A stretch of DNA of 64,000 nucleotides from Spinacia oleracea (taxonomy: Eukaryota; Streptophyta; Magnoliopsida; Caryophyllales; Amaranthaceae), in NCBI RefSeq assembly GCF_020520425.1, contig NC_079487.1, positions 131,896,385 through 131,960,384 of the forward strand. The letters are read 5' to 3'. The position numbers and the translations under genes are program-made. Position 1 is the stretch's first letter, and each line of letters begins with the position of its first letter. The notes below the pieces were generated by a model. That model was not told where the DNA came from and searched no databases. It worked only from the letters and a program-made list of their open reading frames with translations. Below, piece after piece: positions 23,571-36,629 of the stretch.

Positions 23571-23896
23571 CCACGATAAGTCACATATTCGAATTCCCTT
23601 TATTCGGTCAAATAAAAAAAGAAGAATACTGCTACATACCAACAGGAAAATTGTATAAATTTAGTAACCACATAGTCACACACTAATATCAACATGATTT
23701 AACATAACATGGAGAAGATATACGAATTAACGACATTGATTTGTATAAATTGGTTGATTATACCCAAATGAAATTATATGAGAATTAAATACACGTAGTC
23801 TTTTAATCACAATAACTTATCATATTTAAAATGTCCTTATTTTAAATTATTTGTTTATTAAGGGTGAAGGGTTCAAGGCGAGGGGAAGGGGATGTG
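23571..23896. other. Intergenic, no gene seen
   Basis: AT-rich sequence between the LTR remnant and an hAT-like block. Nothing recognisable. Confidence 0.6.
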
Positions 23897-24825
23897 TAGG
23901 GGTGGCAATGGATTAGAGGTGGATCAGGTGCAGCTTCATCCGCCAATTGTCCATACATCATCCAACGATTCAATTCCATCCCATCCATCACCCTCCCTTT
24001 ATCCACATCCTACCCATTCATCATCCGTGGATGAATCGAGTGGATTGGGTGATTAACATGTGTAATTAAAAGTACCATCAAATTTATTTATAATATTAAT
24101 ATAAAGTAATATGTGTTAAAATAGTGGACAATGAAATATAATTTTGATACATCTAATTTATGAAATATTAGGTAACAATTAGATGCCTATAAACCGACAA
24201 TAACGATAGTATATCAATGTAAATATATTTATATATTCTATTAGTAATTAAGTAATCGTAGCAACTTTTTTTTAATAATTGTAAGGATATTTTTCTTTTA
24301 CCACCTAAAAAATAAAATTTGTATGTTGCCACCTAAAAATAATAATTCTAAAACTTGTTTTTTACCACCTAAAAAAGAAAAAAAATAATGAAACTATCAT
24401 GTGGGTGGACATAATAACGATAATATTTATAATACTTTCTCTTCTTCTACAATTTCATGTACTTAACTTCCTTTTCTTACTTCCTCATTTTCCATGAATT
24501 CACATAATTTTTCCTCCCATTAATTCAAAAAATTGACAAAATTCATAGCAATAACAGGAGGAAGGTGAAAGAGATAAAGAAAATCACAGAGGAAATGTAA
24601 AAAAAATGGAGGGATGTGAATTAGTAATTCTTTATTTTTTGGTGTAAAATACAATTTTTAGTTATTTAGGTGGTAAAAAATAATTTATTGTTTATTATGT
24701 ATGGTAACAAATAATGTATTCTAATTTTAACGGGTGGATAAATGGGTCTGGTGACTGGTTAGATGAACCTCCACCCGAATCCGACCCGACCCGACCCTTG
24801 AAGATCCACCCGCCATCTATTTAAC
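23897..24825. mobile_element. hAT-like element with an internal inverted-repeat insert
   Basis: The left edge 'taggggtggcaatggatt' is the classic hAT MITE terminus, followed by GGGTGGATC-rich sequence that resumes near 24735-24820 ('ccgacccgacccgaccctt'). Between them, about 24285-24715, lies an AT-rich segment with inverted arms 'taccacctaaaaa' and 'taggtggtaaaaa', probably a second element inserted in the first. The right hAT end has decayed or been lost. The block ends about 240 bp before the Mit_KHE1 start codon. Confidence 0.45.
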
Positions 24826-25059
24826 ATCCGTATTTTATTGGTTTTTATCCATTTCGCTCCGGGTGGTTTCGCGTTCTCCAAAATCCCGCCGTTTTCTCTC
24901 TGTTTGTCGTTCGTTCTTTATTTTCACTTACCTAAAAGGCTAAATCAATTCCCAAATTCGATCAATTTGTTTTTCTAGGGTTTATGATCCTCACTAAACC
25001 CTCAACCTCAAATTTCTTCCTAATTCTGTAAACATCAATTGATAATCAATTAAACAACA

Positions 25060-28000
25060 ATGATGAGAGCAAGATTGGTAGTATTTCCAGTAAAAGGGAG
25101 AAATTGGTGTTTCAGCAGATCAGTGGATTCGTTAATTGCAGGAGATTCGTCGACATTGTCGACTACCCCTACGACTGTTAGAGATCTCTGGAAGTCTCTA
25201 TCCTCCTCTTCTCAACCTTCTGTTACTGCTAATGCCGAGCTCGTCGTCGATTTCGTCTCCCACAAGGTCTTTCTTTCTCCTCCCTCTTTTGCCGTATGCA
25301 TTTTTGTGGATATGATTTGGGGTGATTGAGTTTTTTTTGTATAAGATGCAACCGTTGTATAAGAGTTTTTCGCGTTCGCGGATTCATCGGTGTTTGCTGA
25401 CATTATAATCCCAGAAAAGGGATTTTGATATTTGGTAGTAAAATAGTAATGATGTGGTGGTGCAAGTTTGTTATCGTTGCTGTTGTAATGTTGGTAATTT
25501 CTCCCGTCAAAAAAAAATGTTGGTAATTTCTGAATGTGGGTTACTTGTTGGGCGATTAGGTATGAAATTGGATTATTTTGGGTGATAAATTTGGTCATTT
25601 GGCTAGTCATTTTCAAATTGGATAGGGATTATTTGTCGTGTTTTCCCGATCTCCTGTTATAGTCATAATCCGGTTTTCTGAAGCAATTACGTGAACCATT
25701 TTTCATGATATGTTCTAATGATTAGACGTGACTCCCCCGTTGTCAGTTGCAATTGCTAAGCAGTTATTTGCTCATATTGAACCAGAAATGATTTCTGTTT
25801 AGCTAGCATTGAGATTTTGGTGGATGCCAGGTTCAATGGGAGAGACACCAGCCAAGAAGAACTGGTTTGATAATTAGAACTAGTGTTTCGTTTTCTCTTG
25901 TTCGGATGTTGAGAAGTTCAATAAAATGGATCGATTTTGGGTGCTATTATCGAAACATTTTTCACAACATTGTGCCAACAGTTTGATATGTTATCATATG
26001 TATTGCCAAGTATGTGCCATATTTTATGTAGGAATTTATCAACTCCATTAGTTAACATTTTTTTCATTTTTATTCTATAGATGAATACAGCTTGGTCGGG
26101 TTTGGAGAAGGCACCACAAGGGTCTTTCAAAAACAAAATTCATGGGTACTCTTAGATGTAAATTTTCTCTTTGCCTACTGTGGTTAGCTGGACTTCCTAC
26201 CACTTTCCTTATTTTAAGCCTAAATTTGTATGCAGTGTTGGGTTGTGGTTGCTTTCTCGGGTCAAGCCATCCGAGCTCTTCTTAAAATCTATATCTAAGG
26301 AAGTTGCTGGAGTTGAAGTTACATATCCAACAAGGTTCCCTCTTTGCTTTCATGTTTAGACATCTGTGTTTGGGTTTCCCTCATTTTTCTTAGACTGTTA
26401 TGAGATGTATGCAGTGCTGTTCTTAACCAGGTGAAAAAAAGACTGTTTATTGTAGTAAAAAATGCTCATATACCAACTGTTCAATATCAATAACATAAAC
26501 TAGACATCAAGCTGTCTGGAAATTTATCAGATTGCTCTCAGTCTCATCTCCAGTCAATTGAAATACTGAACTTATTTCCTGTAGGAGTATCAGTATTTGA
26601 TTATTTGGATTTTCCAAAATTTCAGAATCATACTTCTATAAATTTCTGAGTTTCTGACGTATGGTCTGTTTCTGAATATGCAGTGTAAATGCTAGACTCA
26701 TACGCCGAAGGTTACGGCACATTGCCATGAGGTATTGAATTTTGGCTCGATCTTTTCCGATCCTTTGGTATTTATATAGTATTTACATAGAGGATGTAGA
26801 GCTTTGGTAGATTCAAAAAGTGGTATGAGGCATTCAAATGACCTTTTGTTGTTATGTAATGCAATAGAAGCTTAAGTTGCCATCATTTATATAATGAAAC
26901 TAAAATATGCTTTGTGCATAACTAGTTAAAATATGAGACGATAAGTAGGCGGTTAACGGTTTTGTTTGATGTGGGACCTTTTTGTGAGTGCCACCAGTTT
27001 TTATGGTATCTTAGTTCAGCTTAATAATGCTGAAACAAGTGATCAGCAGGTGTCCTCAACAAACATTCTTTTATTAAGTATTTGCTTCTTGAGGTTCATC
27101 GTTCTCGAACATGGAATTCCTGCCTTTGAGTATGGCTGCATGATCCTGAATTCTAATCAATGCCGTAATTTTTGTTAGGGTGGTGGTGGACTCTGGTGGT
27201 CACCTTCTTGGCCTGCCTTTGTCCACTTATTGGCGTACACACTTCTTTTTTCTAGCTAGTCTATATTTCCAATGAGAAGTAATGCATTTATTGATGAGAC
27301 ATTGGTATTTCGTTTTTTTTTTCCAGTGGATCAATAATTCACAAAAAGTATTTGTATGCGTCTGCAGCATTGCTTCCAGTAACCACTGTCTTCATGGTAA
27401 TAACCTACTCCAATGAAAAATCATTTCTTTCATGGCCTATTGAAGTAGCCAATAGTGATATGATCTGTTACTTGATGATTAGGTTCTGCCTTTGCCCAAC
27501 ATCCCATTCTTTTGGATGCTATTTCGTACATACTCCCACTGGCGTGCCTGGCAGGTGTGTACTGAATTTAATGCATTTAATTTAACCAAGGTTTGGTTAT
27601 GTTTTATGCTTCGTATTTTTATTGGTGACTGGACACTGACTAATTTTGAATTATTGTAAATCTCCGTGTGGTTTTATTCTTTTGAGAATAAAACCTCTTC
27701 AATAATCTGTTAAAATCACTTTAACTTTCATAAATGATCAAATTGATGGTTGTTGGTCATTGATCACTCAAGTTTTCTCAACATTTGGGTAGAGTGGTGT
27801 ACTAACTGTACAGTTTGTGCTTCCCAGCTCCAATATCTGTTTCAAACAACATTATAAATTAAAAATGCTGCTATATCTAAGTTAGTCTTTTGATATAAGG
27901 ATTACTGCATACCATGTTATTGGTGGAACCTTCATAAGAGATACCATGCTGACAATACATTATGGAGTTCTTAAAAGTATGAGGTGGAACTAGAGATGTC

Positions 28001-29097
28001 TAGCAACTAATCAAATTTTACTAAAGAAGAGAGATTACCTTTGCCTGTCAAATTACTGAAAATTTTGGAAAGATACTCTAAGATTACAAAGTTCTAGATC
28101 TCACATTAACCTTCGCAGTTATTAGGTATTTAGGTGTGCGGTGTGCCAGACTGCCAACCAACCTGTTATTAATGTTTCTGGTCCACAAAATTTTCTGGGG
28201 ATCTAGCCTCTAGGTGAAGTGTACTGACTACCACCTACTAGTTTTTTCTTAGAGTGCAAAATGTGGAGAAAATCATATAGATTACCTTGGCTAGCTAAAG
28301 CTCTTTGCAGTTTGTGTTGTAGAGACATGATTAGCAGTTGATGTTGTTGAAACATGATCTACCCTTCCATTGGTATATCGAACTGCAATCACCTGGAGAT
28401 GGAGCAAGAAGTTTTTCATATATTTCATATTACACTGCACCATCTGTATGTTTCTTAATAGTAATGCTGGCCAAATTCTTACAGGGCAGTGAAAAGCTTC
28501 TTCAGCTTGTCTCGGATGGTTCAGATGGACGGTGCAGTAGCAAGAAAGAAACTGAAAGTCCTAATAGATCCCATGATGGAAGTCAAGAAGTCAACGGGTT
28601 ACGTTGTGTAAGGAACCTAGTTCTATTTTCTCGTCTGTAGTTGAGTTTCTACTGGGTATAGCCTGCTTAATGCTGATAAACGGTCACCACTGCCACATAA
28701 ATGTTGATGCTGGAATGTATAGGAAAAAATAAACGCGAAGTTCAATTTGTAAATCAAGCCCAGGAATTGTTGGTTTTTACCGTCAGAGAAGCTAATAAAA
28801 GTTCTTCAATGATTAATCAGAACTCTTTTAGATATGATAAGATAAAATAATATTTTTTTTGTTATGTAGCGTGAATGACCAATGAAAAACCTTATTCTTG
28901 TAATGTATGGAGTACTTGTTATTACCCACTGAGAATGTTTCTTCATATTTGGGTAGGTCTTTGAGCCATCAAAGCAACTTGAAGAACTTGTTCGCCGTGG
29001 AAATGCAAATGGTGGCCTTAGCAAATGCGTCATGATAGATATTTGCAAGACTTTTGAGTTGAATCCACAGGAAGTTCTCAGGTACCAGAATTTGTAG
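25060..29097 (+). CDS. Mitochondrial K+/H+ exchange-related protein (Mit_KHE1 family)
   Basis: Eight exons (25060-25266, 26081-26145, 26236-26334, 26684-26731, 27327-27396, 27483-27554, 28485-28607, 28957-29097) join in phase to give 274 residues. The product starts MMRARLVVFPVKGRNWCF and includes LLSRVKPSELFLKSISKEV, NARLIRRRLRHIAMR, GSIIHKKYLY and LPNIPFFWMLFRTYSHW. These are family-diagnostic blocks of PF10173, whose yeast founder is linked to mitochondrial potassium/proton exchange. The hydrophobic stretch YASAALLPVTTVFMVLPLPN is a membrane-segment candidate. Transport activity in plants is inferred. Several donors are weak (GTCTTT after exon 1, GTTCCC after exon 3) but are required by homology. 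I chose the end at TAG 29095-29097 by reading on past a GT at 29082; a ninth exon at 29409-29472 is an alternative. Confidence 0.88.
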
Positions 29098-29934
29098 CTG
29101 AAGTGTTAGGATTAGGAGCATAATTGAACTTTTCTTTAGAGGAATTAGATTTGCAATTTGGTCAGCAGAAGAACTCAGCCACATTGAGATTGAGAATTTG
29201 CAGACATTGGAAGAAACTTGTGTCTGGAGTTTCAACTTTCAATTGATATAAATTATCATGATTCGTGGTTTTCAAGCATATACAGGCTATATTATCCTAT
29301 TTATTTAATTCCCTGTTAAAAGTTTAAGCATAGTTGTTTTTAGAAAGTAAATTGTTCTCTCTATTCCGATTTCTCCTGCTCCCTCGATGTCTGAAAGCCT
29401 CACTGTAGGTTTGTAGCTCAAGAAAGGATTGGTTTTGACATGAGGACTAAATCTAGCTTTAGGTTTGTGTAAGATTATTTAATAGATTTGTTGAGTGCTT
29501 TGTATAGTCCCCCCCCCCCCCCCCCCCCCCCCCCGCCCTCCCACAAGCGGATGAATAAATTTGTATTTTTTTTTCCAGAGAACAGAATTAAGCTTTGTGC
29601 CAGGTTGATGGCCTTGTTAATCATATGGTTGATTAGTTGTATTCTGTATGTTTTTATGCAATGTGTAGTTGTGAGGATAGGGTTCAATCAAAACAAATGC
29701 TTACACTCAAAAAATTATTTGAGGGGCTATACTGTGTAAGACCATCTTTCTGAATGATGTGGGTTTTGAAGATGTTAGAGCTCATCAGACAACTATTGTA
29801 TCACATTTTGGTTGGATGAATGAGGTATTGGGAATGAAGTGCAGATCCTATCTAACCAAGAAAAGAGGATTTGAAACTCATCTCGCAGAACTAGAATAAT
29901 CAACGAGCAATCGAGCATCATTATCTCCATTTAT
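29098..29934. other. Intergenic with poly-C tract
   Basis: Presumed 3' untranslated region of the Mit_KHE1 gene, followed by a 26-base C run. No independent gene seen. Confidence 0.5.
29509..29534. repeat. Poly-C homopolymer, 26 bp
   Basis: An uninterrupted run of 26 C on the plus strand. Long C/G mononucleotide runs are rare in plant nuclear DNA and are error-prone in sequencing, so the exact length is uncertain. Confidence 0.95.
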
Positions 29935-30225
29935 CTTCTGTATCTGTGACAAAGGGTCTTCTGATGAGTGATGACTGCTTGAATTGCAAGCCTAGATAGA
30001 AATATAGTGCAGAAACCTGTGCTTATTTCTTGAGTAAAAGCTGTCTTCGGGTTCCCATTGGATTGAACTCCGAGAAAGTGTAAAACTGTCCTCCTGTTAG
30101 TATTGAACCAGGACCTGGTTGTTGTACTAAACATTGAATCTAGATAAGAAATTTAGGGTTTGGACTTTGAGTGATGTTGGAATTGCTCCCTTTAAATTAT
30201 TCTGAGACAGGTCTAGAGGATTTGA
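29935..30225 (-). pseudogene. Relic of receptor-like protein C-terminus
   Basis: Minus-strand fragments [25 protein letters not shown], then TGGQFYTFSE and later LAIQAV match, in order, the last LRR, cap and transmembrane region of the intact RLP at 34.5-36.6 kb. They lie in different frames, separated by stops and small indels, and no N-terminal LRR block remains upstream. It is a dead third member of the local RLP cluster. Confidence 0.8.
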
Positions 30226-31335
30226 AGGAATGAAACAGTAATATAAAGAGAAGACCGTACCTGCTTTGAAACGAGAAAGGCCGGAGCTCAACGAGCATGG
30301 CAATTGGCTAAGTGAAAGAAGGTTTTGATATGTACGGTTGATGTTATTCGTAAATCGTAATGCTATATGATACAGAGGATAATCTTGTTTTGTTTCTTGT
30401 GATTGACGAGGAACGGAGGAAGAAGACATTTCTTGTTTTTGTTTTTGGCAGCTTGGAAGAAGACATTGATGTGGTGGCCATGTGGGTGCTAAATCAGCAG
30501 CTCCATTTTCTCTCTCCTGTTCTTTTCTTCAGTTTCTCAGAAGGTCAGATTCCGAGTTTCTGCTAAAGTGAAAATAGAAGCTATGTTCTAATTTTCACCT
30601 GTGAAATCCTATGAAGACTATGGGTTGGCCATCTGTATCAGACTGTCAGTAGAATATAGAAATATGGATTCCGGGGAAAAGGCATCAATTTTGAGGCATA
30701 GCTGCTAAATATTGACCTGTTGAGTATTCGTTGGCTATTTTGAGATTTTCAGATCCAGCAAAAGTTGACCATGTTGATTAGACATGGCAACTTGACACTT
30801 TCAGATACTAAAATAAGCGAGTTAGTGTCAAGTTATGTTAGCATTGAGTGATTATGGATGTGGTGCTCTCTAATTTGTTTGATATGATTGCAAGCTTGCT
30901 GGTAAGAATATGTGATAGTATTCAACAGTAATATGAAGAGACAAATGAAGAAGATTGGAACTCCACAGGTATGGTTAAGGAAACCATCAACCGAAAGCTC
31001 ATCTTCTTTCTTTACTAAATCCCTTTTCTGTCATCGACAAAGTTTTCATTCTGCCCAAACAGCGAAATGATTGAGTTGCAAGTACAAGTGTACAACTGGG
31101 AAGAATATCGACAAAAAAAAAAAAAAATCAAACCCGAGAAGATCTTTTTTCCTAGCTTATGGGGATGTTGTCCTTCTGAACCTGATTGAAGATGAGAATG
31201 AGATCATTCTTGAAATTGATAGCCTGTCAGTGTTATTCCTATGAGCATGTTGACATAGAACTGATTACAAAAAAGGGGTTTTGCACTTAATTATTCTGAC
31301 TGAATGACTGAGTAGGGGTATCTTCATTCATCATT
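30226..31335. other. Intergenic within RLP cluster, no gene seen
   Basis: No convincing exon. Short open frames near 30360-30566 have no recognisable domain. An A run sits near 31115-31128. The right end is the presumptive 3' region of the 31.3-33.6 kb RLP copy. Confidence 0.5.
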
Positions 31336-33579
31336 TCATCGCTTCTTGCTGTAAAAGAGGACTCTTCTGTGATAGTATGCTTGAATTGCAAGAACAACTG
31401 AAAAGATAATGGAAAAACCAGTTATAAATCCTTCAAGAAGAATGTGCTTCTGGCTTTTATCAGCTGTATCCTGATATCCTCCTCTTTGAACTGGTTGAGC
31501 TGAACAAGAACTCTGCAGAACTCGACCACATAGCCCTGGATTACTGATATAGCTACTTTCTGTGAAAGTGTCAAACTGGCCTCCTGTAGGTATTGCTCCC
31601 TCGAGATTGTTGTAGGAAACGTTGAACTTTGATAAGAAATTTAACGTTTGCAATGACGTTGGAATTTTACCAGTCAAATTATTCTGAGAAAGGTCTAGCA
31701 TTTCAAGATTTGTGAGATTTGCAAATTTTGGCGAGATCCTGCCTGAGAAACTGTTCTTGCTGAGATCCAGCACATGAAGCTTCTGTAGTTGACTTATCTC
31801 AACTGGAATACAACCACGAAGGTGGTTACCTTTGAGGTATATTGCTGGAGGCAGGTGTGCGAGCTGGTTGTATTGGTGGCTAGAAGCACTGTCAGGGGAA
31901 ACAAAGACTGGGAGCTGAAGATAACTTCGGTTTACTTTTTGAGCAACCCTATCTGAAATCAATGCTGGAAGCCTTGAAAGTTGCAGAGGAAATTCTCCTC
32001 TGAGAAGATTCATAGACAAGTCTAAGTAGAAGAGGCTTGGCAGATTGCCAATCGAATCTGGAATTTTACCTGTAATTTGATTGAATGACAAGTCCAAAAC
32101 TTCTAGACTGTTAATATGAACCAGCCACTCTGGAACTTCCCCCCTGAAGCTACATCCTCTTAAGGAAAGAACTTGTAGGTTTTCAAATCCTTCTTGGCCT
32201 ATAAAAGTCTTTTATCCTGGTATAACTTCATTATAGAAGTTTTTTGACAGGATGAGGGTGACAAGGCTCTTGCAACCTGCAAAAATCTTGATTGCATTTG
32301 ATACATTGGTGAAGCTATTGTTAGAGAGAGAAAGGAAAGTTAAAGATGTTAATGCCACTATATTGGGAGAAATTGGTCCTGTTAAGCTGTTGGTGGCTAC
32401 TCTAACCGCAGTTAGTGATTTGCACGAGAATAAGCTCTCTGGCAAATTTCCTGTGAATTTGTTGTTACCAAGGTCAAGTACTTGGAGGTGGATAAGTCTA
32501 GAAAAATCAAGCATAGAGATGTTACCTTGCAGGAAATTCACTCTAAGAATGAGTTTTACAAGATTTGTGCAGTTCATCAATGATGCTGGAATAGAACCAT
32601 TGAGATTGTTAATGTGAAGGTGCAATTGCTCCAATTTTAATAGCTTCCCGATTTCCTGAGGAACTGTACCAGCAAAATTGTTTGAGTACAAGTTGATGAT
32701 CCTGAGGTTTGCAAGCCTGGAAATTCTTTTTCCAATGGTTCCACCAATGTTATTTACAGGCAGTGATAACTCAATAAGTGAGCTTAGCCTGTAAATATCA
32801 CCAGGAAGTACTCCAGAGAGATAATTGAAACCTGCTCGGAGTACTCTAAGTTTCAAGCATCCCCCTAGTCCAACAGTGAACTGACCGCTAAAAGTGTTTT
32901 CGGAGAAATCAAGTGTCCTAAGCAGAGGACAAGTGACACAAATAGCTGAAGGAATGTGGCCGGTAAAGTCATTGTTACTGGCATTGAAACTCGACAAATT
33001 TGAACCTTGGAAGAACCAATATGGTTCAATTCCTCCATGGAATTTATTGCTTGAAACATCTATAACCTGAATGGTGGAAGCAAAACTACCATCTGAGGTA
33101 AAAGATGCTGACAGATTACCATACAGAAAATTTGAGCTTATATCAAAGATCTCAAGGCTTTTCAATAAGCTGAAAAGCCCATCTGGGAGAAACCCTGTAA
33201 GGTGATTGCAGGATAGATTGAGCTTAGAAAGACGTGTAAGGGTTCCAAGCGAAGAGGAGATGCCTCCTTCTAATCCTCTCAATGGTAGCCACAAAATGGT
33301 GACCCTGCCATTATCATCACAGCCAATTCCCTCCCAAGAGGAGCAACAATCAGAGTCAGAACTCCAATTCAGAGGACTCAATGTAGAGGAAAGCGAATTA
33401 GAGAAGGCGAGAAGGGATTGTTGATCATTTGGATTGCAAGCTTGAAGATAAGAGAAGGTGGAGGAATATAACAAAAGTAATATGAACAAATGGAAAGAGT
33501 TGATCTGAGCCAATGCAGGTACGTTTCTTATCTGCATAGCTTGGAGAACTGTTATCACTTTATTAAACCTTTTACACAT
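31336..33579 (-). pseudogene. LRR receptor-like protein copy with one premature stop
   Basis: An RLP2/PSY1R-like extracellular LRR receptor lacking a kinase. Aligned to the neighbouring intact gene it is full length (about 747 codons) and collinear. The parts are signal peptide, LRRNT cysteine pairs (CNPNDQQSLLAF..., DCCSSWEGIGC), about 20 LRRs, an island with [13 protein letters not shown], the cap NPGLCG, a membrane segment near the C-terminus and a basic tail. One in-frame TAA at 32214-32212 falls after ...EVIPG, where the paralogue continues, and splits it into 455- and 253-residue frames. No other break is visible, so the lesion is recent, a sequence error, or a truncated secreted ectodomain is made. 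A later methionine at 33537 (MQIRN) may be the real start. Confidence 0.85.
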
Positions 33580-34520
33580 CTGTTAGTTTTGTTTGTAATT
33601 CTTGTGTCTGATTATTTGATTAGAGTCCTTTAAAACAAAAGCTTATATTATGCGAACCTAATTAAACGTTTACTTTTGGTCAAGGGAGGACTTGGTCTGT
33701 TGGTCAAGATGTTTACTTTGCCATTATAGTAAATTACTACTATAAACATCTGATTTTGACAAGGACTCAATGAGACTTTAAAACTTAAGAAACCTTTTGT
33801 AGTCTATTATAATGACATTCCTTTTTAAATAATGAACCTTTGCAGTTTTTTTTATGAGAGAGTGCTTTCATAAACATGAGGGTTCTCTCATGTTATGTGT
33901 TGGAAATTTGCGATGATAGTTTTGAGGCATTTTTAGCACTCGATCAGTTGAAATCCGATATTAGTTTGTTATTTCTGTGGATGTTGATAACTAATTGACT
34001 ATCTGCTCTTTGCATATTTTAGATCACCTGAGAATGCTTGATTAGTGAGACTTAAGGTACTTTGATGTTCCCCATTTTTTGGTGCTGTGATGTAGTGGAA
34101 GACCCCTTATTTGGAACTATGTTTATATAGGTGATAAAAGTAATATGGTGCATGTAATGATTGCACATAGTGTTCTGGAGTCCAAGAAACTAGGATAAGA
34201 AACTTCCTGTGTCCCAGAATTACAATGAAGGAACACCAACAAAAACTTAAAAGGCTTTATCACAGAACTACGGTGACAGGAACACAAACAAATACTTCAA
34301 ATCATTTACAATGCTTACAGTCTTACATATAATCCAGAGTAATAAATCCCTAGTTTGGTTATTCCTATACAATCATTATAATGTTAAAATCCTAATCTTG
34401 ATTTAGGACATTTATTTCTTCCTGTGAGAAACAATCAACGGCTCAGATTAAATATCTCAAATAAATGACTGATTTTCTTTTAGAAAAACGCTGTAGACTC
34501 CTAGGCAAGAGTGTCTCAAT
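33580..34520. other. Spacer between RLP copies, shared with the region beyond 36.6 kb
   Basis: Upstream flank of the 31.3-33.6 kb copy. The phrases 'gaggacttggt...ggtcaag' (about 33684-33710) and 'cgctcttt/ctgctctttgca...cctgagaatgctt' (about 34003-34040) recur at about 36729-36755 and 37040-37080 upstream of the second RLP. The tandem duplication therefore included promoter DNA. No gene seen. Confidence 0.7.
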
Positions 34521-36629
34521 TCATTGCCCATTTGTGTAAAAAAGTATCCTCCGATGGCGGTATGCTTGAATTGCAAGTACAGACGGAAAAACTGTGGAGA
34601 AACCAACTATCAATCCTTCAGGAAAAGAATTGAAAAAATTCTTGTGGTTCATATCGGGTGTATCCTGATGGCGTGCTACTGGAACTGATTGAGCTGAACA
34701 AGGATGATGTATCAGGATTCCACCACATAGCCTTGGATTCCCCGCGTAGCTACATTCTGCGAAAGAAAACTGACCTCCTGTTGGTATTGGTCCCTCAAGG
34801 TTGTTGTAAGAAACATTGAACTTAGCTAAGAAATTTAAGCTTTGCAATGAAGCTGGAATTCTCCCGCTCAAATTGTTCTTGGAAAGTTCTAGAACTTCCA
34901 GGTTTCTGAGGTTCCAAAGTTCTGATGGGATGTTGCCTGAGAAGTTGTTTTGACTCAGATCAAGGTTTTGTAGATTCTGTAATCGACTTATCTCAACTGG
35001 GATATTACCACTGAGGTGGTTTCCGTTGAGGTATATTGCTGGAGGCAGGTCAGCAAGCTCGTTGTATTGTTGTCTTGGAGCGTTGTTGGTTGCCACAAAA
35101 ACTGGGAGTTTGAGGTAACTTTGGTTCAATCTGTGAGGTGACCCTTCTGATATTAATGCTGGAAAATTGTTATATTTCACCACAAATTCTCCTGAAAGAA
35201 GATTCATTGACAAATCCAAGTAGAAAAGGGTTGGTAAAGTGCCAAACCAATCTGGAATTCTGCCTGTTATTTTGTTATATGACAGGTCCAGAACTCTTAA
35301 ACTCTTGACATGAAACAGCCATTCGGGAAATCGCCCACTGAAGTTGCATCCTCCAAGAGCAAGAACTTGCAGATTGCTGTATCCACTTGGTCCTATGAAA
35401 CTCCTTTCAGCAGGTAAAGTTTCACCATAGAAGTTATTTGAAAGGATTAAGGTTTCAAGTTTTTTACAACCTGCCAATATTCTGAGTGTATCTAACACGT
35501 TGATGAAGTTGTTGCCAGAAACACAGAGGAAAGAAAGTGATTTTAACTCTGCTATATTGGGAGAAATTTCACCTTTTAACCTGTTGCTGGCTACACCTAA
35601 TGCAGTTAATGACTTACATGAGAATAAGCTCTGTGGTAAATTTCCTGTAAAGTGATTGTTACCAAGGTCAAGTATTTGAAGCTTGACAAGTCTTGAGAAA
35701 TCAAATCTAGAGATGTTACCTTGTAGATTGTTTCCTCGTATAGTAAGCTTTTCGAGTTTTGTACAGTTCATCAGGGATTCTGGTAACGAACCACTGAAAT
35801 TATTTATCTGAAGATGCAATTGCTCCAAGTTAGGGAGCTTCCCTATATTCTGAGGGATTTTTCCAGAAAAGAAATTCCCGTTCAACTCAATGATCCTGAG
35901 GTTGGTAAGGTTAAGTATGTCTTCTGCTATAGTTCCACTTATACCGTTTGCAGCCACTGATATTGCAACCAGTGAACGCAAGCTGTAAATATCAGCAGGA
36001 AGTAATCCATACAGATTATTGCAATCTGCTTGGAAAACTTCAAGGTTAGAGCATCTCCCTAAGCCAACAGGAATTTCTCCATCAAAAATGTTGCGGGAAA
36101 AGTCGAGAGATTTAAGCAAAGGAGAAGTGGTACATATGAATGAAGGAATATGACCAGTAAAACCATTGTTGCTGGCATTGAAGTTCGTCAAATTTGATCC
36201 CAAAGAAACAACAGAAGCTGATAGATTACCTTTCAAACGGTTTGAGCTTATATCAATGATTTCAAGGCTACTCAATGAACTGAAAATTCCTGTAGGGAGA
36301 AACCCAGAAAGTAAATTATGAGAGATGTTAAGGTGAGTAAGACTTGTAAGGTTTCCAAGTGAAGAGGGTATGTTTCCTGTTAATCCTCTACTGGGTATCC
36401 ACAAACGCGTGACTCTGTCGTTATCATCACACCCAATTCCTTCCCAGAAGCAACAATCAGATGATGAACTCCAATTCAGTGGATTCAGAGAAGAGGTTAT
36501 TGATTCAGAAAAGGTGATAAGTGATTGTTGATCTTGCATACTGCAAGCTTCTGCCTGTTGATGACATATGGTGAAGGAATACCAGAGTAATATGAAGATA
36601 AGATGATTGTTGCTTTGAGATACCAGCAT
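34521..36629 (-). CDS. LRR receptor-like protein (RLP2/PSY1R-type ectodomain, no kinase)
   Basis: Intact single-exon gene, 702 residues. A signal peptide (about 1-28) precedes an LRRNT domain ([22 protein letters not shown]). About 20 plant-type LxxLxLxxNxLxGxIP repeats follow, interrupted by an island ending in [15 protein letters not shown]. After the last LRRs come the NPRLCGG cap, one membrane segment (about 672-690) and a short HRR-basic tail. The island and repeat order resemble the peptide-hormone receptors PSY1R/PSKR1 and Arabidopsis RLP2/RLP3, but the kinase is absent, so it should act at the plasma membrane with an adaptor or co-receptor kinase (SOBIR1/BAK1 type). Ligand unknown. 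It is the 5'-most and only fully open member of a minus-strand tandem cluster. Confidence 0.92.
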   Translation of the reverse strand: MLVSQSNNHLIFILLWYSFTICHQQAEACSMQDQQSLITFSESITSSLNPLNWSSSSDCCFWEGIGCDDNDRVTRLWIPSRGLTGNIPSSLGNLTSLTHLNISHNLLSGFLPTGIFSSLSSLEIIDISSNRLKGNLSASVVSLGSNLTNFNASNNGFTGHIPSFICTTSPLLKSLDFSRNIFDGEIPVGLGRCSNLEVFQADCNNLYGLLPADIYSLRSLVAISVAANGISGTIAEDILNLTNLRIIELNGNFFSGKIPQNIGKLPNLEQLHLQINNFSGSLPESLMNCTKLEKLTIRGNNLQGNISRFDFSRLVKLQILDLGNNHFTGNLPQSLFSCKSLTALGVASNRLKGEISPNIAELKSLSFLCVSGNNFINVLDTLRILAGCKKLETLILSNNFYGETLPAERSFIGPSGYSNLQVLALGGCNFSGRFPEWLFHVKSLRVLDLSYNKITGRIPDWFGTLPTLFYLDLSMNLLSGEFVVKYNNFPALISEGSPHRLNQSYLKLPVFVATNNAPRQQYNELADLPPAIYLNGNHLSGNIPVEISRLQNLQNLDLSQNNFSGNIPSELWNLRNLEVLELSKNNLSGRIPASLQSLNFLAKFNVSYNNLEGPIPTGGQFSFAECSYAGNPRLCGGILIHHPCSAQSVPVARHQDTPDMNHKNFFNSFPEGLIVGFSTVFPSVLAIQAYRHRRILFYTNGQ

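Noticed and set aside
29409-29472. Possible ninth exon of the Mit_KHE1 gene (FVAQERIGFDMRTKSS...)
   Set aside because: The acceptor is acceptable, but reading through the exon 8 end to TAG gives a short tail more like my recollection of the family C-terminus. Kept only as an alternative.
29475-29739. Frames with polyproline or polyglycine
   Set aside because: They are artefacts of the 26-base C run.
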